NCBI GenBank assembly: GCA_031421635.1
Contig: JANOPA010000012.1
Location: forward strand, 1-64,000
From: JAPOKJ01 sp031421635
GTDB taxonomy: Bacteria > Pseudomonadota > Gammaproteobacteria > Burkholderiales > Burkholderiaceae_E
DNA: 64,000 nucleotides
Direction: 5' to 3'
Part shown: positions 44,949-54,037 of the stretch, one piece after another
Position numbering within the stretch: position 1 is the first letter of the stretch
How the letters are laid out: every line of letters begins with the position of its first letter
Notes under the pieces: generated by a model
What the model saw: the letters and a program-made list of their open reading frames with translations, nothing else
Databases searched by the model: none
Told to the model about the DNA's origin: nothing
Made by a program: the position numbers and the translations under genes

Positions 44949-45416
44949 ATGGAAACAAGCTATCTTTGGGCCAAAGCCTTTCACATCGTTTTCGTTGTGA
45001 GCTGGTTCTCGGGTCTGTTCTATTTACCTAGAATATTCGTCAATCTGGCGATGGTCGAGAGTGGCCCCACCAGAACCAGCACGGCCGCCGAACGTGATCG
45101 ACTGCTCTTGATGGCTCGAAAACTCTTGCGCTTTATGGGTCCGCTGGCACTCCTTGCGATGGCTCTTGGGCTTTGGCTTTGGCTGGGTGTCGGAATCGGC
45201 AAAAAAACCGAAGGGGGGCCAGGCGTAGGGTGGATGCATGCCAAGCTATTGGTGATCGTGCTCATTATTGGCTATCACGGTGCCTGTGAGGGCTTGTTCA
45301 AGAAATTTGAGAGAGGTGAGAACAAGCACTCTCATGTCTGGTATCGTTGGTTCAACGAGGTTCCGGTTTTACTTCTCATAGCAGCCGTTATATTGGTGGT
45401 GGTCAAGCCGTTCTAA
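44949..45416 (+). CDS. hemJ: protoporphyrinogen oxidase HemJ (CopD/UPF0093 family)
   Basis: This is a 155-residue membrane protein with four hydrophobic helices. It matches HemJ, which oxidises protoporphyrinogen IX in heme synthesis, by the N-terminal LWAKAFHIVFVVSWFSGLFYLPRIFVN segment with the functional histidine in the first helix and the GWMHAKLLVI motif in the third. The C-terminus ends in VVVKPF, as in the family. It is between the MBL hydrolase and a DsbA-like isomerase. Confidence 0.9.
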   Translation: METSYLWAKAFHIVFVVSWFSGLFYLPRIFVNLAMVESGPTRTSTAAERDRLLLMARKLLRFMGPLALLAMALGLWLWLGVGIGKKTEGGPGVGWMHAKLLVIVLIIGYHGACEGLFKKFERGENKHSHVWYRWFNEVPVLLLIAAVILVVVKPF

Positions 45417-45509
45417 TCCGGTGGGCGCTTGTTGCCACTTGTTGCCAATGGCTCATGCCCATTCACCCTCAATTACGCTGTTCCCCATTAACCCTCATCC
45501 TTCAACGCC

Positions 45510-46118
45510 ATGACCATTATCGATTACTACTTCACGCCGCAATCCCCATGGACTTACCTCGGCCACGAACGACTTCTCGCAATGGCGGCGAAGTACAAGG
45601 CGCAGGTGCGCTGCAAACCCTGCGACATGGGCAAGGTGTTCTCGGTTTCTGGCGGATTGCCCTTGAGCAAACGTCCGCCGCAGCGCCTGGCCTATCGTCT
45701 ACAAGAGTTAGCGCGCTGGCGTGATCACCTGGGCCTTGCTCTGAATATCAATCCTAAGTTTTTCCCAGTGGCGGGTGACGATGCCGCGCGACTTATTGTT
45801 GCGGCAAGGCAGCGCTATGGCGAGGCTGTCGCGCTGACCCTTACCGGTTGCATCCTCAAGGCGGTCTGGGCGGACGAACAAAACATTGCAGATCGCAGTC
45901 AGCTAAGCGCTCTCGCCAAACTCGCTGGCGCGGGCGATCTCAGCGAAGCAGACTGTGAAAATCCTGCGGCACAAGCGGAGTACGACACCAATACTCAGGT
46001 AGGCATGGACCTGCAAGTGTTTGGGGCGCCCTGGTACCTCATCGAGGGCGAATCCTTTTGGGGCCAAGATCGATTGGACTTTGTCGAGCGTAAGCTCGCC
46101 AAACTCTCCGCCCAATAA
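45510..46118 (+). CDS. 2-hydroxychromene-2-carboxylate isomerase-like (DsbA/kappa-GST family)
   Basis: This 202-residue protein has the thioredoxin-like opening IDYYFTPQSPWTYLGHERL with the conserved serine that binds glutathione thiolate in this family. The FWGQDRLDFVERKL segment near the C-terminus is also typical. These enzymes isomerise a chromene carboxylate in naphthalene breakdown, but many relatives have other roles, and no aromatic-degradation genes are nearby. The specific substrate should be left open. Confidence 0.85.
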   Translation: MTIIDYYFTPQSPWTYLGHERLLAMAAKYKAQVRCKPCDMGKVFSVSGGLPLSKRPPQRLAYRLQELARWRDHLGLALNINPKFFPVAGDDAARLIVAARQRYGEAVALTLTGCILKAVWADEQNIADRSQLSALAKLAGAGDLSEADCENPAAQAEYDTNTQVGMDLQVFGAPWYLIEGESFWGQDRLDFVERKLAKLSAQ

Positions 46119-46154
46119 AGTGTATCGGTTGGATCTCATGTTGTTGAAAATATT

Positions 46155-47372
46155 TTGTTGATACTTTTTTCCCCATGCCCGCGAGGCCTGGAGTCCGCGC
46201 TCGCTATTGAACTCAAAGGCTTAGGCGCAGAAATCTTAAAAGAAGTTCCGGGAGGGGTTTCTTTCCAGGTGGCCGCAGACCAGCCCTTTGTCGATGAAGA
46301 CGCCTCATTGCGAGCGTCCTGGGCGCTCATCTATCGCGTCAATCTTTGGTCTCGTATGGCCAGCCGAGTCCTCATCAAGCTCGATGAAGGTTTCTATAAA
46401 AAAGAACGCGATCTTTACGACATTGCCGTTGATATCCCCTGGGAGGCCATCATGCATCCCAGCCAAACCTTGCGCATTGATACCTCGGCGACACGATCCC
46501 CGCTGAAGAGCCTTAATTTCGCAAACCTTCTGATCAAAGATGCGATCTGTGATCGGCTGCGCGAACACCTGGGCGACCGGCCATCCATCAACACTGAAGC
46601 TCCGGACGTGCGCGTCTTCATGTTCTTGGAGCCATTTAGAGCGACGCTGTATGTGGATAGCTCGGGCGAGAATTTATTCAAGCGGGGCTGGCGCTATGCC
46701 GAGGATAAGGGTGCGGCGCCGATCAAGGAAAACCTCGCAGCAGGCCTGATTGCTCTCAGTGGCTGGACACCGGATTTGGCCTTCGCCGATGTTTTTTGCG
46801 GTTCAGGCACGATTGTGATCGAGGCTGCACAACAGGCTTTGAGTATCGCCCCTGGTCTGCATCGAGAGTTCGCTTTTCAAAGGCTTGCTGGTTTTGATGA
46901 GGAGCTTTGGGCAGAAGAGCTTGGGCAAGCTGAGCAACGCGCCCATGCGGGTCGACTTCAGGCGAGTATTCAGGGGAGTGACATTGACGCCTCGCTGATG
47001 CCCATGGCGCAACTGAATGCAGAGCGAGCAGGCCTTTCGCAAGATGTTATTCAGTGGTCGGTTTGCTCTGCGGAGCGTGCAAAACCTTGGCAAGGCCAGA
47101 CGGCAGGGGTATTGGTCAGCAATCCTCCATATGGCGAGCGGATGGGTCCTACCTTTGATCCGGTTGCACTTGGGCAAAATCTGCGCGATGGCTTTTCCGG
47201 CTGGCGCGCTTGTTTAATCAGCTCCGACCGAAGCCTGCCGGGGCAGATTCGCCTGCGTGAATTTCGCAAGTACCCCCTGTTTAACGGCGCTCTTGAGTGC
47301 CGCTTGTTCTGCTTTCAGATGAATTTAAAACAGGTCGAATCGGAGACAATACAAATTCGCGCAAGAACCTGA
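46155..47372 (+). CDS. THUMP-domain class I RNA methyltransferase (RlmL-like)
   Basis: This 405-residue protein has an N-terminal THUMP-like RNA-binding region (RGLESALAIELKGLGAEI and VNLWSRMASRVLIKLDEG) and a C-terminal SAM-dependent N2-guanine methyltransferase domain. The methyltransferase landmarks are FADVFCGSGTIVIEAA (motif I) and SNPPYGERMG (motif IV). It resembles the first half of RlmL, which methylates 23S rRNA at G2445; the second methyltransferase half is absent. The start is TTG, with no strong ribosome-binding site, and an upstream stop restricts the choice. Confidence 0.9.
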   Translation: MLILFSPCPRGLESALAIELKGLGAEILKEVPGGVSFQVAADQPFVDEDASLRASWALIYRVNLWSRMASRVLIKLDEGFYKKERDLYDIAVDIPWEAIMHPSQTLRIDTSATRSPLKSLNFANLLIKDAICDRLREHLGDRPSINTEAPDVRVFMFLEPFRATLYVDSSGENLFKRGWRYAEDKGAAPIKENLAAGLIALSGWTPDLAFADVFCGSGTIVIEAAQQALSIAPGLHREFAFQRLAGFDEELWAEELGQAEQRAHAGRLQASIQGSDIDASLMPMAQLNAERAGLSQDVIQWSVCSAERAKPWQGQTAGVLVSNPPYGERMGPTFDPVALGQNLRDGFSGWRACLISSDRSLPGQIRLREFRKYPLFNGALECRLFCFQMNLKQVESETIQIRART

Positions 47373-47758
47373 AAAAGTCCAACGCCTGCTTTCGGCCCTG
47401 AATCTCCCTATCGCTCAATTGCGCTGCGTTAGTGCCGTCTATTGGTGAACGTCGGAATTCGACAACTGGGTCACGTTATCGCGCCATTCTGATTTATTTT
47501 TTTTCGGGCGAACTATTGGCATTTTTCGTGCAAACCGGTGACCCTGGGTCTCAGCTTTCAGCGAGCCTTCACGGCAAAGCGCCCGGACTTTGTTTCTATA
47601 AGAAGCGCGTCAATAGACGATGGGAAATTCATCACCACGCCGACCGCAAGCTGACCGAGGCGTGCGGCCGATACGGCGGATCATGAACAATCACCTGTTC
47701 ACTTTTAATGCGCGGCACTCGATAACTCCACTGATGCGCGAGTGTGACGAGTTAAAAA
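47373..47758. other. 386-bp intergenic region without a convincing gene
   Basis: This gap separates the rightward RlmL-like gene from the leftward pilU gene, so two transcripts end here. It contains an 8-base T-run at 47497-47504 without a clear preceding stem, and a loose inverted repeat CACTCG...CGAGTG near 47717-47745. Short open frames up to 84 codons show no recognisable protein. I see no clear element. Confidence 0.4.
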
Positions 47759-48892
47759 TTACACAATACCGAGATGTTCGGTTGCCTGACCGAGATTCTT
47801 CGCGGCCCGTTTGCTATTCAACTTCACATTCAATCGCAGGTCATTCACAGAGTCGGCGTTGCGCAGCGCATCTTCGTATTCGATCTTACCGGCTTCGAAC
47901 AGGTCGAACAAGGCCTGATCGAAGGTTTGCATACCTAGCTCGCGACTCTTCTTCATCAGATCTTTGATCAGGCCTACTTCACCCTTGAAGATCATGTCCG
48001 CCACAAGCGGCGTGTTCAAGAGCACTTCAACGGCGGGCACACGCCCCTTGCCTTGCGCCATCGGGATCAAGCGCTGCGAAATGATGGACTTGAGATTCAA
48101 GGACAAATCCATAAGCAACTGAAGACGTCGCTCTTCGGGGAAAAAGTTAATAATGCGATCCAAAGCCTGGTTGGCGCTGTTGGAGTGCAAGGTCGCCACG
48201 CATAAATGCCCGGTCTCGGCAAAAGTGACCGCATGCTCCATCGTGTCGCGATCGCGAATCTCGCCAATCATGATTACATCCGGCGCTTGACGTAAGGTGT
48301 TCTTGAGCGCGATTCCCCAACTCTCAGTATCCACCCCCACTTCGCGGTGGGTAATGATGCAGTTCTTGTGAGGATGTACGAACTCAACAGGATCTTCAAT
48401 CGTCACGATATGACCGTAAGTCTTTTCGTTGCGATGGCCAAGCATCGCGGCCAGGGTATTGGACTTACCGGAGCCGGTCGCACCCACCACAATAATCAAG
48501 CCCCGCTTTGTTAATGAAAGATCGGCAAGAACGCCCGGCAACTGAAGCTCTTCCAGCGAAGGAATTTCCATCTTGATGGTCCTCAAGACGATACCGACTT
48601 TACCTTGCTGCATAAAGGCATTCACTCGGAAACGACCAATCCCAGTGGGGCTGATCGCAAAATTCACTTCGAGGTGAGATTCGAACTCAGCCGCCTGACG
48701 ATCATTCATCAAAGCCCGCGCCAGCTCCAAAGTGTGCTGAGCCGTTAAGGGCACGTTCGAGATCGGCTGCACTCTGCCGTCGATCTTGAAGGCGGGGGGG
48801 AAATCTGCCGTGAGAAATAGATCCGAGCCGTTCTTTGAGACCATGAGTCTCAGAAGATCGTGCATGAATTTAGATGCTTGTTCGCGCTCCAT
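47759..48892 (-). CDS. pilU: type IV pilus retraction ATPase PilU
   Basis: This is a hexameric AAA-type secretion ATPase that assists PilT in pilus retraction. The 377-residue protein has a Walker A of the variant form GATGSGKSN (Asn in place of the usual Ser/Thr after GKS), characteristic of PilU, an Asp-box (IEDPVE), and the Walker B-like IMIGEIRD. The C-terminus is longer than that of PilT. It follows pilT with a 191-bp gap that carries repeated inverted motifs. Confidence 0.94.
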   Translation of the reverse strand: MEREQASKFMHDLLRLMVSKNGSDLFLTADFPPAFKIDGRVQPISNVPLTAQHTLELARALMNDRQAAEFESHLEVNFAISPTGIGRFRVNAFMQQGKVGIVLRTIKMEIPSLEELQLPGVLADLSLTKRGLIIVVGATGSGKSNTLAAMLGHRNEKTYGHIVTIEDPVEFVHPHKNCIITHREVGVDTESWGIALKNTLRQAPDVIMIGEIRDRDTMEHAVTFAETGHLCVATLHSNSANQALDRIINFFPEERRLQLLMDLSLNLKSIISQRLIPMAQGKGRVPAVEVLLNTPLVADMIFKGEVGLIKDLMKKSRELGMQTFDQALFDLFEAGKIEYEDALRNADSVNDLRLNVKLNSKRAAKNLGQATEHLGIV

Positions 48893-48976
48893 GTTCTGGG
48901 GTCCTTCGTTCGTTTTTTTGGCGTTGTTTTATTTTGAAATTAATAAGGCGCATGTCAGGAAAGGTTAAGTTAACGG

Positions 48977-49091
48977 GCTAACTTTGTTCGCCCGAAAAAT
49001 TGTGGTTACGGCCGGTCACTTTGTGACCGTACCTTTGACGCTGTAAAAGTTAGCCTGCACCGAAACTTCCCATGCTAACTTCGTTAGCCCG
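48977..49091. repeat. repeated inverted motifs between pilT and pilU
   Basis: Two copies of an 18-bp motif that match at 16 of 18 bases lie at 48977-48994 (GCTAACTTTGTTCGCCCG) and 49074-49091 (GCTAACTTCGTTAGCCCG). The second is a 6-bp inverted repeat around TTC and includes the pilT stop codon. Between them CGGTCAC-TTT-GTGACCG forms a perfect 7-bp inverted repeat at 49013-49029. They may form RNA hairpins in the pilT-pilU transcript or bind a regulator. Confidence 0.55.
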
Positions 49092-50127
49092 GGAAGTTTT
49101 CCTTAACGGCTGCGGCGCCTCGGGCTTCTGCCATACTGATTTGGTTACGACGTACTAGATCGGTCAAGCACTGATCCAGAGTTTGCATTCCCAGACCACC
49201 GCCGGTTTGAATCGCAGAATTCATTTGTGCCACTTTCGCCTCTCGAATCAGGTTACGGATAGCAGGTGTACCGATCATGATTTCGTGGGCCGCGACCCGG
49301 CCATTGCCGTCTTTTGTTTTCAAAAGTGTTTGGGAGATCACTGCTTTCAAAGACTCTGAAAGCATGGCCCGCACCATTTCTTTTTCTGCCGCAGGGAATA
49401 CGTCGATAATCCGGTCCAGGGTCTTGGCCGCGCTTGAAGTGTGCAAGGTACCAAAGACCAGATGACCCGTTTCGGCAGCGGTGAGGGCGAGACGAATCGT
49501 TTCAAGATCGCGCAGTTCGCCCACGAGGATGACATCGGGGTCTTCGCGCAGCGCGGAGCGCAGCGCATTATTAAAGGACAAGGTCATCGGGCCGACTTCA
49601 CGCTGATTAATTAAGCAACGCTTTGATTCATGGACAAATTCAATGGGGTCTTCAACCGTCAAAATATGACCATAGTTGTTCTCGTTGATCCAATTCACCA
49701 TCGCCGCCAAGGTGGTCGATTTGCCGGAGCCGGTCGGGCCTGTCACGAGCACAATGCCTCGTGGCGTTTGCGCTAAGTCCGTAAAAACCTTTGGACAGTT
49801 CAGCTCTTCAAGCGTCAAAATCTTGGAAGGAATGGTCCGCAGCACAGCACCGGCGCCACGCTGCTGGTTAAAGGCATTGACTCGGAAACGCGCCAAACCC
49901 GGAATGGCAAACGAAAAGTCGCACTCCAAATTTTCTTCGTAGTCTTTTCTTTGGCCATCACTCATGATGTCGTAAATCATGCCGTGCACGTCTTTGTGCT
50001 CCATCGGAGGCAAGTTGATGCGACGCACATCTCCATGCACACGAATCATGGGAGGCAGTCCCGCAGACAAATGCAGGTCAGAGGCCTTGTTTTTGACAGC
50101 AAAGGCTAAAAGTTCAGCAATATCCAT
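49084..50127 (-). CDS. pilT: type IV pilus retraction ATPase PilT
   Basis: This ATPase depolymerises the type IV pilus and so drives twitching motility and DNA uptake. The 347-residue protein has the N-terminal PAS-like domain, the Walker A GPTGSGKST at residues 130-138, the Asp-box VEDPIEF, the Walker B ILVGELRD, and the AIRNLIREAK motif that is essential for retraction in PilT. It is divergent from yggS, the standard arrangement in many proteobacteria. Confidence 0.96.
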   Translation of the reverse strand: MDIAELLAFAVKNKASDLHLSAGLPPMIRVHGDVRRINLPPMEHKDVHGMIYDIMSDGQRKDYEENLECDFSFAIPGLARFRVNAFNQQRGAGAVLRTIPSKILTLEELNCPKVFTDLAQTPRGIVLVTGPTGSGKSTTLAAMVNWINENNYGHILTVEDPIEFVHESKRCLINQREVGPMTLSFNNALRSALREDPDVILVGELRDLETIRLALTAAETGHLVFGTLHTSSAAKTLDRIIDVFPAAEKEMVRAMLSESLKAVISQTLLKTKDGNGRVAAHEIMIGTPAIRNLIREAKVAQMNSAIQTGGGLGMQTLDQCLTDLVRRNQISMAEARGAAAVKENFPG

Positions 50128-50211
50128 ACGTCCTCGGCAATTTACTGAGGTAAGCTTGGCGCTTCCTTTCGGCAGACACTAGGGTGTGCCGATGAATCGA
50201 GTTTTTTAACG

Positions 50212-51093
50212 ATGAACGGTCGATCCGACGATCAAAAATCACACAACTATGGCCTGGCCCTGAGCGAAACACAGGCCAAGATCACCATGGCCTGTCTCAT
50301 GGCGGCCAGGGCGCGTGCGAGCGTGCATTTACTCGCCGTAAGCAAGACTTTCCCAGCTGACGCCGTCATCGAATTTGCGAAGCTCGGACAAAGGGCCTTT
50401 GGCGAAAACTATGTCCAGGAAGCACTCGAAAAGCAAGACAATTGCATGCAGCTTGACCCCGTGCTTGCGCCCTTGCTGGAATGGCATTTTATCGGACCCA
50501 TTCAATCCAACAAGACCCGCCAGATCTCCGAGAGCTTTTCCTGGGTACATGGCGTGGAGCGCGCGAAAATTGCGCGCCGCCTTATCGAACAGCGCCCAGG
50601 AGGGCTAGAACCGTTCAATCTTTGTGTGCAAATTAATATTAGTGGCGAAGAGAGCAAGAGCGGCTGCCCGCCAGACCAAGCGACTTCCCTGGCCTTAGAA
50701 ATTGCTCAGCTCATTCGTGAATCGCAGCGCGAGCGCCCAGAGGCCCCCATCGCTCTGCGCGGACTCATGTGCATTCCTGAGAGCGCCGCAAGTAACCGGA
50801 ACATTCAAAACATCCAGGACACCCAGAAATCCGGAATTAACCACTTCAACCAATTTAATGATAGCGAACAAGCGCATCGCAAACCATTCGCGGCAACGCG
50901 TCAGCTATTTGAATCGATTCGCACCGAGCTCAGTCGGCACAATCCGGAGCAAGTGAGTCGTTTCGACACGCTTTCCATGGGCATGAGCGCCGATCTCCAA
51001 ACAGCCATACTCGAAGGCTCAAGTATGGTGAGGGTGGGCTCCGCGCTGTTTGGTCAGCGCGTCGTATCCAGCAATATTAGGCCATCGCCTTAA
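50212..51093 (+). CDS. yggS: YggS-family PLP homeostasis protein
   Basis: This fold-type-III PLP-binding protein helps control pyridoxal phosphate pools. The 293-residue protein has the cofactor lysine Lys45 in HLLAVSKTFP, GENYVQE, WHFIGPIQSNKTRQI, QINISGEESKSGC and the closing LSMGMSADLQTAILEGSSMVRVGSALFG. About 30 residues (roughly 192-223), rich in Asn and Gln, are inserted after LRGLMCIPE, where most relatives have a short loop. Its 3' end overlaps the convergent rpsT stop by 17 bp. Confidence 0.93.
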   Translation: MNGRSDDQKSHNYGLALSETQAKITMACLMAARARASVHLLAVSKTFPADAVIEFAKLGQRAFGENYVQEALEKQDNCMQLDPVLAPLLEWHFIGPIQSNKTRQISESFSWVHGVERAKIARRLIEQRPGGLEPFNLCVQINISGEESKSGCPPDQATSLALEIAQLIRESQRERPEAPIALRGLMCIPESAASNRNIQNIQDTQKSGINHFNQFNDSEQAHRKPFAATRQLFESIRTELSRHNPEQVSRFDTLSMGMSADLQTAILEGSSMVRVGSALFGQRVVSSNIRPSP

Positions 51094-51340
51094 TTGCCGC
51101 AGCCAGACGGCTTTTTTGACGTGAAGCAGTGTTCTTGTGAACGATTTTTTTGTCCGAAATACGATCAATCGTACTTACAGACTTTTGAAACACCGCAGCG
51201 GCGGCACTCTTGTCACCAGCAGCTACGGCCTTACGAACTGCTTTGATCGCGGTACGTAGTGTCGAGCGAAGACTGGAGTTGTGCGCATTAAGCTTGACAG
51301 CTTGGCGCGCGCGCTTGCGAGCAGAGGCGATATTGGCCAT
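51077..51340 (-). CDS. rpsT: 30S ribosomal protein S20
   Basis: This small basic ribosomal protein binds 16S rRNA early in 30S assembly. The 87-residue sequence has the family opening ANIASARKRARQAVK, the middle RTAIKAVRKAV and the C-terminal NTASRQKSRLAAAI. It is divergent from murJ, a common arrangement. Its stop lies within the 3' end of yggS on the other strand. Confidence 0.97.
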   Translation of the reverse strand: MANIASARKRARQAVKLNAHNSSLRSTLRTAIKAVRKAVAAGDKSAAAAVFQKSVSTIDRISDKKIVHKNTASRQKSRLAAAIKAMA

Positions 51341-51374
51341 GCGAAAATCCCTGATATCTTTAGAAAAGCCTTAA

Positions 51375-51380
51375 ATTATA
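51375..51380 (-). promoter_or_regulatory. putative rpsT -10 box
   Basis: A perfect TATAAT on the minus strand (ATTATA as given) lies 35 bp upstream of the rpsT start in the 75-bp rpsT-murJ divergent gap. The -35 region is poor. Confidence 0.45.
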
Positions 51381-51415
51381 ACCGATATCTATAAAAACAG
51401 GGAAACTCTTAAACT

Positions 51416-52990
51416 ATGAACCTCATTAAGGCGGCAGCAACAGTCTCAGGACTTACGCTTTTGTCGCGCATTACCGGACTGATCCGGGAAAATATCACCG
51501 CTGTCCTGTATGGCGCCGGCGCCATGACGGACGCCTTCTTCGTGGCTTTTAGGCTTCCCAATTTGCTGCGCAGGATGTTCGCCGAAGGGGCGTTTTCCCA
51601 GGCTTTTGTGCCACTTTTAGGACAAGCCAAACATCGCGCCGAACAGGCCGACAATCGCGATGGGGGTCGCTTAGCTATTGAATCCATGGTCGACCATACA
51701 GGTACCGCACTGTTCTGGGTGCTCATCCTGATTTCAGCCTTGGGTGTCGCTGCCTCCCCAATTCTGGTCTATCTTATGGCCTCAGGCCTCAGCCGCGATC
51801 CAAGCGCCTATGAAGCCTCCATCCTGATGACGCGCTGGATGTTTCCGTATATTTTCTTCATGGGCATGGTGGCGCTTTCGGCGGGCATTCTCAACACCTG
51901 GAAGAAGGTCGCCGTCCCGGCTTTTACGCCCGTGCTGCTCAACCTGAGCTTTATTGGCTCCGCTCTGCTTTTGCGCGACTGGTTCAGTAATCCCATCTAC
52001 GCCCTTGCTGCAGGCGTAGTTATTGGTGGTGTTTTGCAAATGGCCATTCAAATCCCGGCCTTGCTGCAACTGAAGCTTCTGCCACGCATTAGCTTTAATC
52101 TGCGTGCCGCCTTTGCCGACCCGGATACCCGCAAAATTATCAAGCAAATGTTGCCAGCCATGTTGGCGGTCTCTGTCTCGCAATTAAGTCTCGTTTTGAA
52201 TACTCAGATTGCCTCCCGGCTCGCAGCCGGCAGTGTTTCCTGGATCACTTTTGGTGACCGACTCATGGAGTTTCCCACGGCCATGCTCGGTGTGGCCTTG
52301 GGCACAGTCTTGTTACCTAGCCTGAGTCGCGCCGCGGCCACCAAAGATAGCGTGCAGTACAGCCAGTTATTGGACTGGGGACTGCGCCTGGTGTTTCTTT
52401 TGGCCATCCCCGCAACGATTGGCCTGGCCCTGATGGCGGAACCCCTCACTGCGATGCTATTTCATTACGGAAAATTCACGGCCAATGACGTTCAGATGAC
52501 TCGCCTGGCCGTGCTTGGCTATAGCGTTGGGCTCTTGGGCCTGATTGCCATTAAGGTTTTAGCACCCGCTTTCTTCGCACGCCAAGATGTCAAAACACCA
52601 CTCATGATAGGTATCGCGGTGTTGATCGTTACCCAGTTGATGAACTTTATTTTTGTTCCGACCCTAAAGCACGCAGGTCTGACCTTATCGATTTCAATCG
52701 GAGCCTTAATCAATGCGCTTTGGCTGTACATTGGCTTGCGCAAGGCGAAGGTGTATGCGCCGACTGCTGGTTGGCTCAAGTACCTGGCAAAACTTATCTT
52801 GGCGGGTGGCCTTATGGCTGGATTTGTATTTTTCGCGAGCGCGCAATTCCAGTGGGTGGCGATGAACACACAGCCCGTGCTACGCATCGTGGCGGCGCTT
52901 GGCATTATTGCCATTGCAGGCGCCATTTATGCAGCGACCCTCACCGCGATGGGGATTCGCCCCAGACAATTTATGAGAAAGAGTACTTAA
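51416..52990 (+). CDS. murJ: lipid II flippase MurJ
   Basis: This MOP-superfamily membrane protein flips lipid II for peptidoglycan synthesis. The 524-residue protein has about 14 helices. The N-terminal TLLSRITGLIRENITAVLYGAGAMTDAFFVAFRLPNLLRRMFAEGAFSQAF region carries the conserved arginines and acidic residue. It differs from the Wzx-like flippase at 21353 in sequence and context. The proC gene begins 1 bp after its stop. Confidence 0.96.
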   Translation: MNLIKAAATVSGLTLLSRITGLIRENITAVLYGAGAMTDAFFVAFRLPNLLRRMFAEGAFSQAFVPLLGQAKHRAEQADNRDGGRLAIESMVDHTGTALFWVLILISALGVAASPILVYLMASGLSRDPSAYEASILMTRWMFPYIFFMGMVALSAGILNTWKKVAVPAFTPVLLNLSFIGSALLLRDWFSNPIYALAAGVVIGGVLQMAIQIPALLQLKLLPRISFNLRAAFADPDTRKIIKQMLPAMLAVSVSQLSLVLNTQIASRLAAGSVSWITFGDRLMEFPTAMLGVALGTVLLPSLSRAAATKDSVQYSQLLDWGLRLVFLLAIPATIGLALMAEPLTAMLFHYGKFTANDVQMTRLAVLGYSVGLLGLIAIKVLAPAFFARQDVKTPLMIGIAVLIVTQLMNFIFVPTLKHAGLTLSISIGALINALWLYIGLRKAKVYAPTAGWLKYLAKLILAGGLMAGFVFFASAQFQWVAMNTQPVLRIVAALGIIAIAGAIYAATLTAMGIRPRQFMRKST

Positions 52991-52991
52991 G

Positions 52992-53828
52992 ATGAAGATT
53001 GCATTTATTGGCGGCGGCAATATGGCTTCGGCCATGATCCATGGCTTGCTCAATAGTACGCCCCACACGCCACATAGCATTGCTGTCGTAGAACCCTACG
53101 CTCCCGCAAGAGAGGTTTTGTTGCATCAGATGCTGCCTTCAGTACGCGTCTTCGCGGACGCCGACAGCGCGTCCTCTTCAGGTGGCTTGGACGCAGACAT
53201 CGTCATTCTTGCTGTCAAGCCCCAGGTCATGGCCGAGGTCGCCCAAGGCCTCGCCCCATACGCTAAGCAACAATTATTCTTAAGCGTCGCTGCGGGCATA
53301 CGCATGCGCGACTTGTCGCGCTGGTTGGGCGGCCATCAGCGCTTGGTGCGAGCCATGCCGAATACCCCTGCCCTGATTGGAATGGGTATCGCAGGTGTTA
53401 CGGCTTTTCCTGGCGTGACACCGTCAGAGAAAGCCTTAGCCGAAGCGCTTCTCAAAAGCGTCGGTGAAGTGGTGTGGATAGAGGATGAGAGCAAAATCGA
53501 TGCCGTAACCGCCGTCAGTGGCAGCGGGCCCGCGTACGTCTTCTTGGTGTTAGAGGCCATGCAAGCAGCGGGTGAAAAAATGGGCCTGAGCACCGAGCAA
53601 GCTGCGACTCTAGCAAGGCATACGGTACGGGGTGCTGCTGAGTTGGCGCAGCGCTCGCAAGAGGCGCCGAGTGTCTTGAGAGAGCGGGTCACTTCCAAAG
53701 GAGGCACGACCGCTGCAGCTCTTGCTGTTATGAACTCTCATGGACTGGTTGAAATTTTTGCGGAGGCTTTGCAGGCGGCTCAAGCCAGAGGCGCTCAAAT
53801 GGGCGAGGAGTTTGGGCGAGGCGACTAA
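52992..53828 (+). CDS. proC: pyrroline-5-carboxylate reductase
   Basis: This NAD(P)H-dependent enzyme makes proline from pyrroline-5-carboxylate. The 278-residue protein has the Rossmann motif FIGGGNMASAMI, the ILAVKPQVM segment, VRAMPNTPALIGMG, and the C-terminal TAVSGSGPAYVF and SKGGTTAAAL motifs. It starts one base after murJ's stop, so the two are probably co-transcribed. Confidence 0.96.
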   Translation: MKIAFIGGGNMASAMIHGLLNSTPHTPHSIAVVEPYAPAREVLLHQMLPSVRVFADADSASSSGGLDADIVILAVKPQVMAEVAQGLAPYAKQQLFLSVAAGIRMRDLSRWLGGHQRLVRAMPNTPALIGMGIAGVTAFPGVTPSEKALAEALLKSVGEVVWIEDESKIDAVTAVSGSGPAYVFLVLEAMQAAGEKMGLSTEQAATLARHTVRGAAELAQRSQEAPSVLRERVTSKGGTTAAALAVMNSHGLVEIFAEALQAAQARGAQMGEEFGRGD

Positions 53829-53884
53829 AAGTAGCAGCCCGGAAAGAATGTGTTAAGTCAGCCATCTTTGATGAAGCGCTGGTA

Positions 53885-53912
53885 AGTGGAGTAGCATTCA
53901 AGTCACTCCACT
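53885..53912. terminator. stem-loop downstream of proC
   Basis: AGTGGAGT and ACTCCACT form a perfect 8-bp inverted repeat with a 12-nt loop, 57 bp past the proC stop. No U-run follows, so intrinsic termination is uncertain. The rest of the 209-bp gap up to the next gene shows nothing recognisable. Confidence 0.3.
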
Positions 53913-54037
53913 GAACTAAAGTTGTGAAGGGGTGGCTCTTGAACTCATACCAAGTGATTGAACCGACGGGTCGCCACGATGCCTCCAAAATGGGGTGGAT
54001 TACAGTCCGAGAAGCTGGCGTCTGAGCGAGAAACGAA

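Noticed and set aside
47432..47686. An 84-codon plus-strand open frame in the gap between the RlmL-like gene and pilU
   Set aside because: There is no ribosome-binding site, domain or hydrophobic pattern of note; kept as unassigned intergenic sequence.
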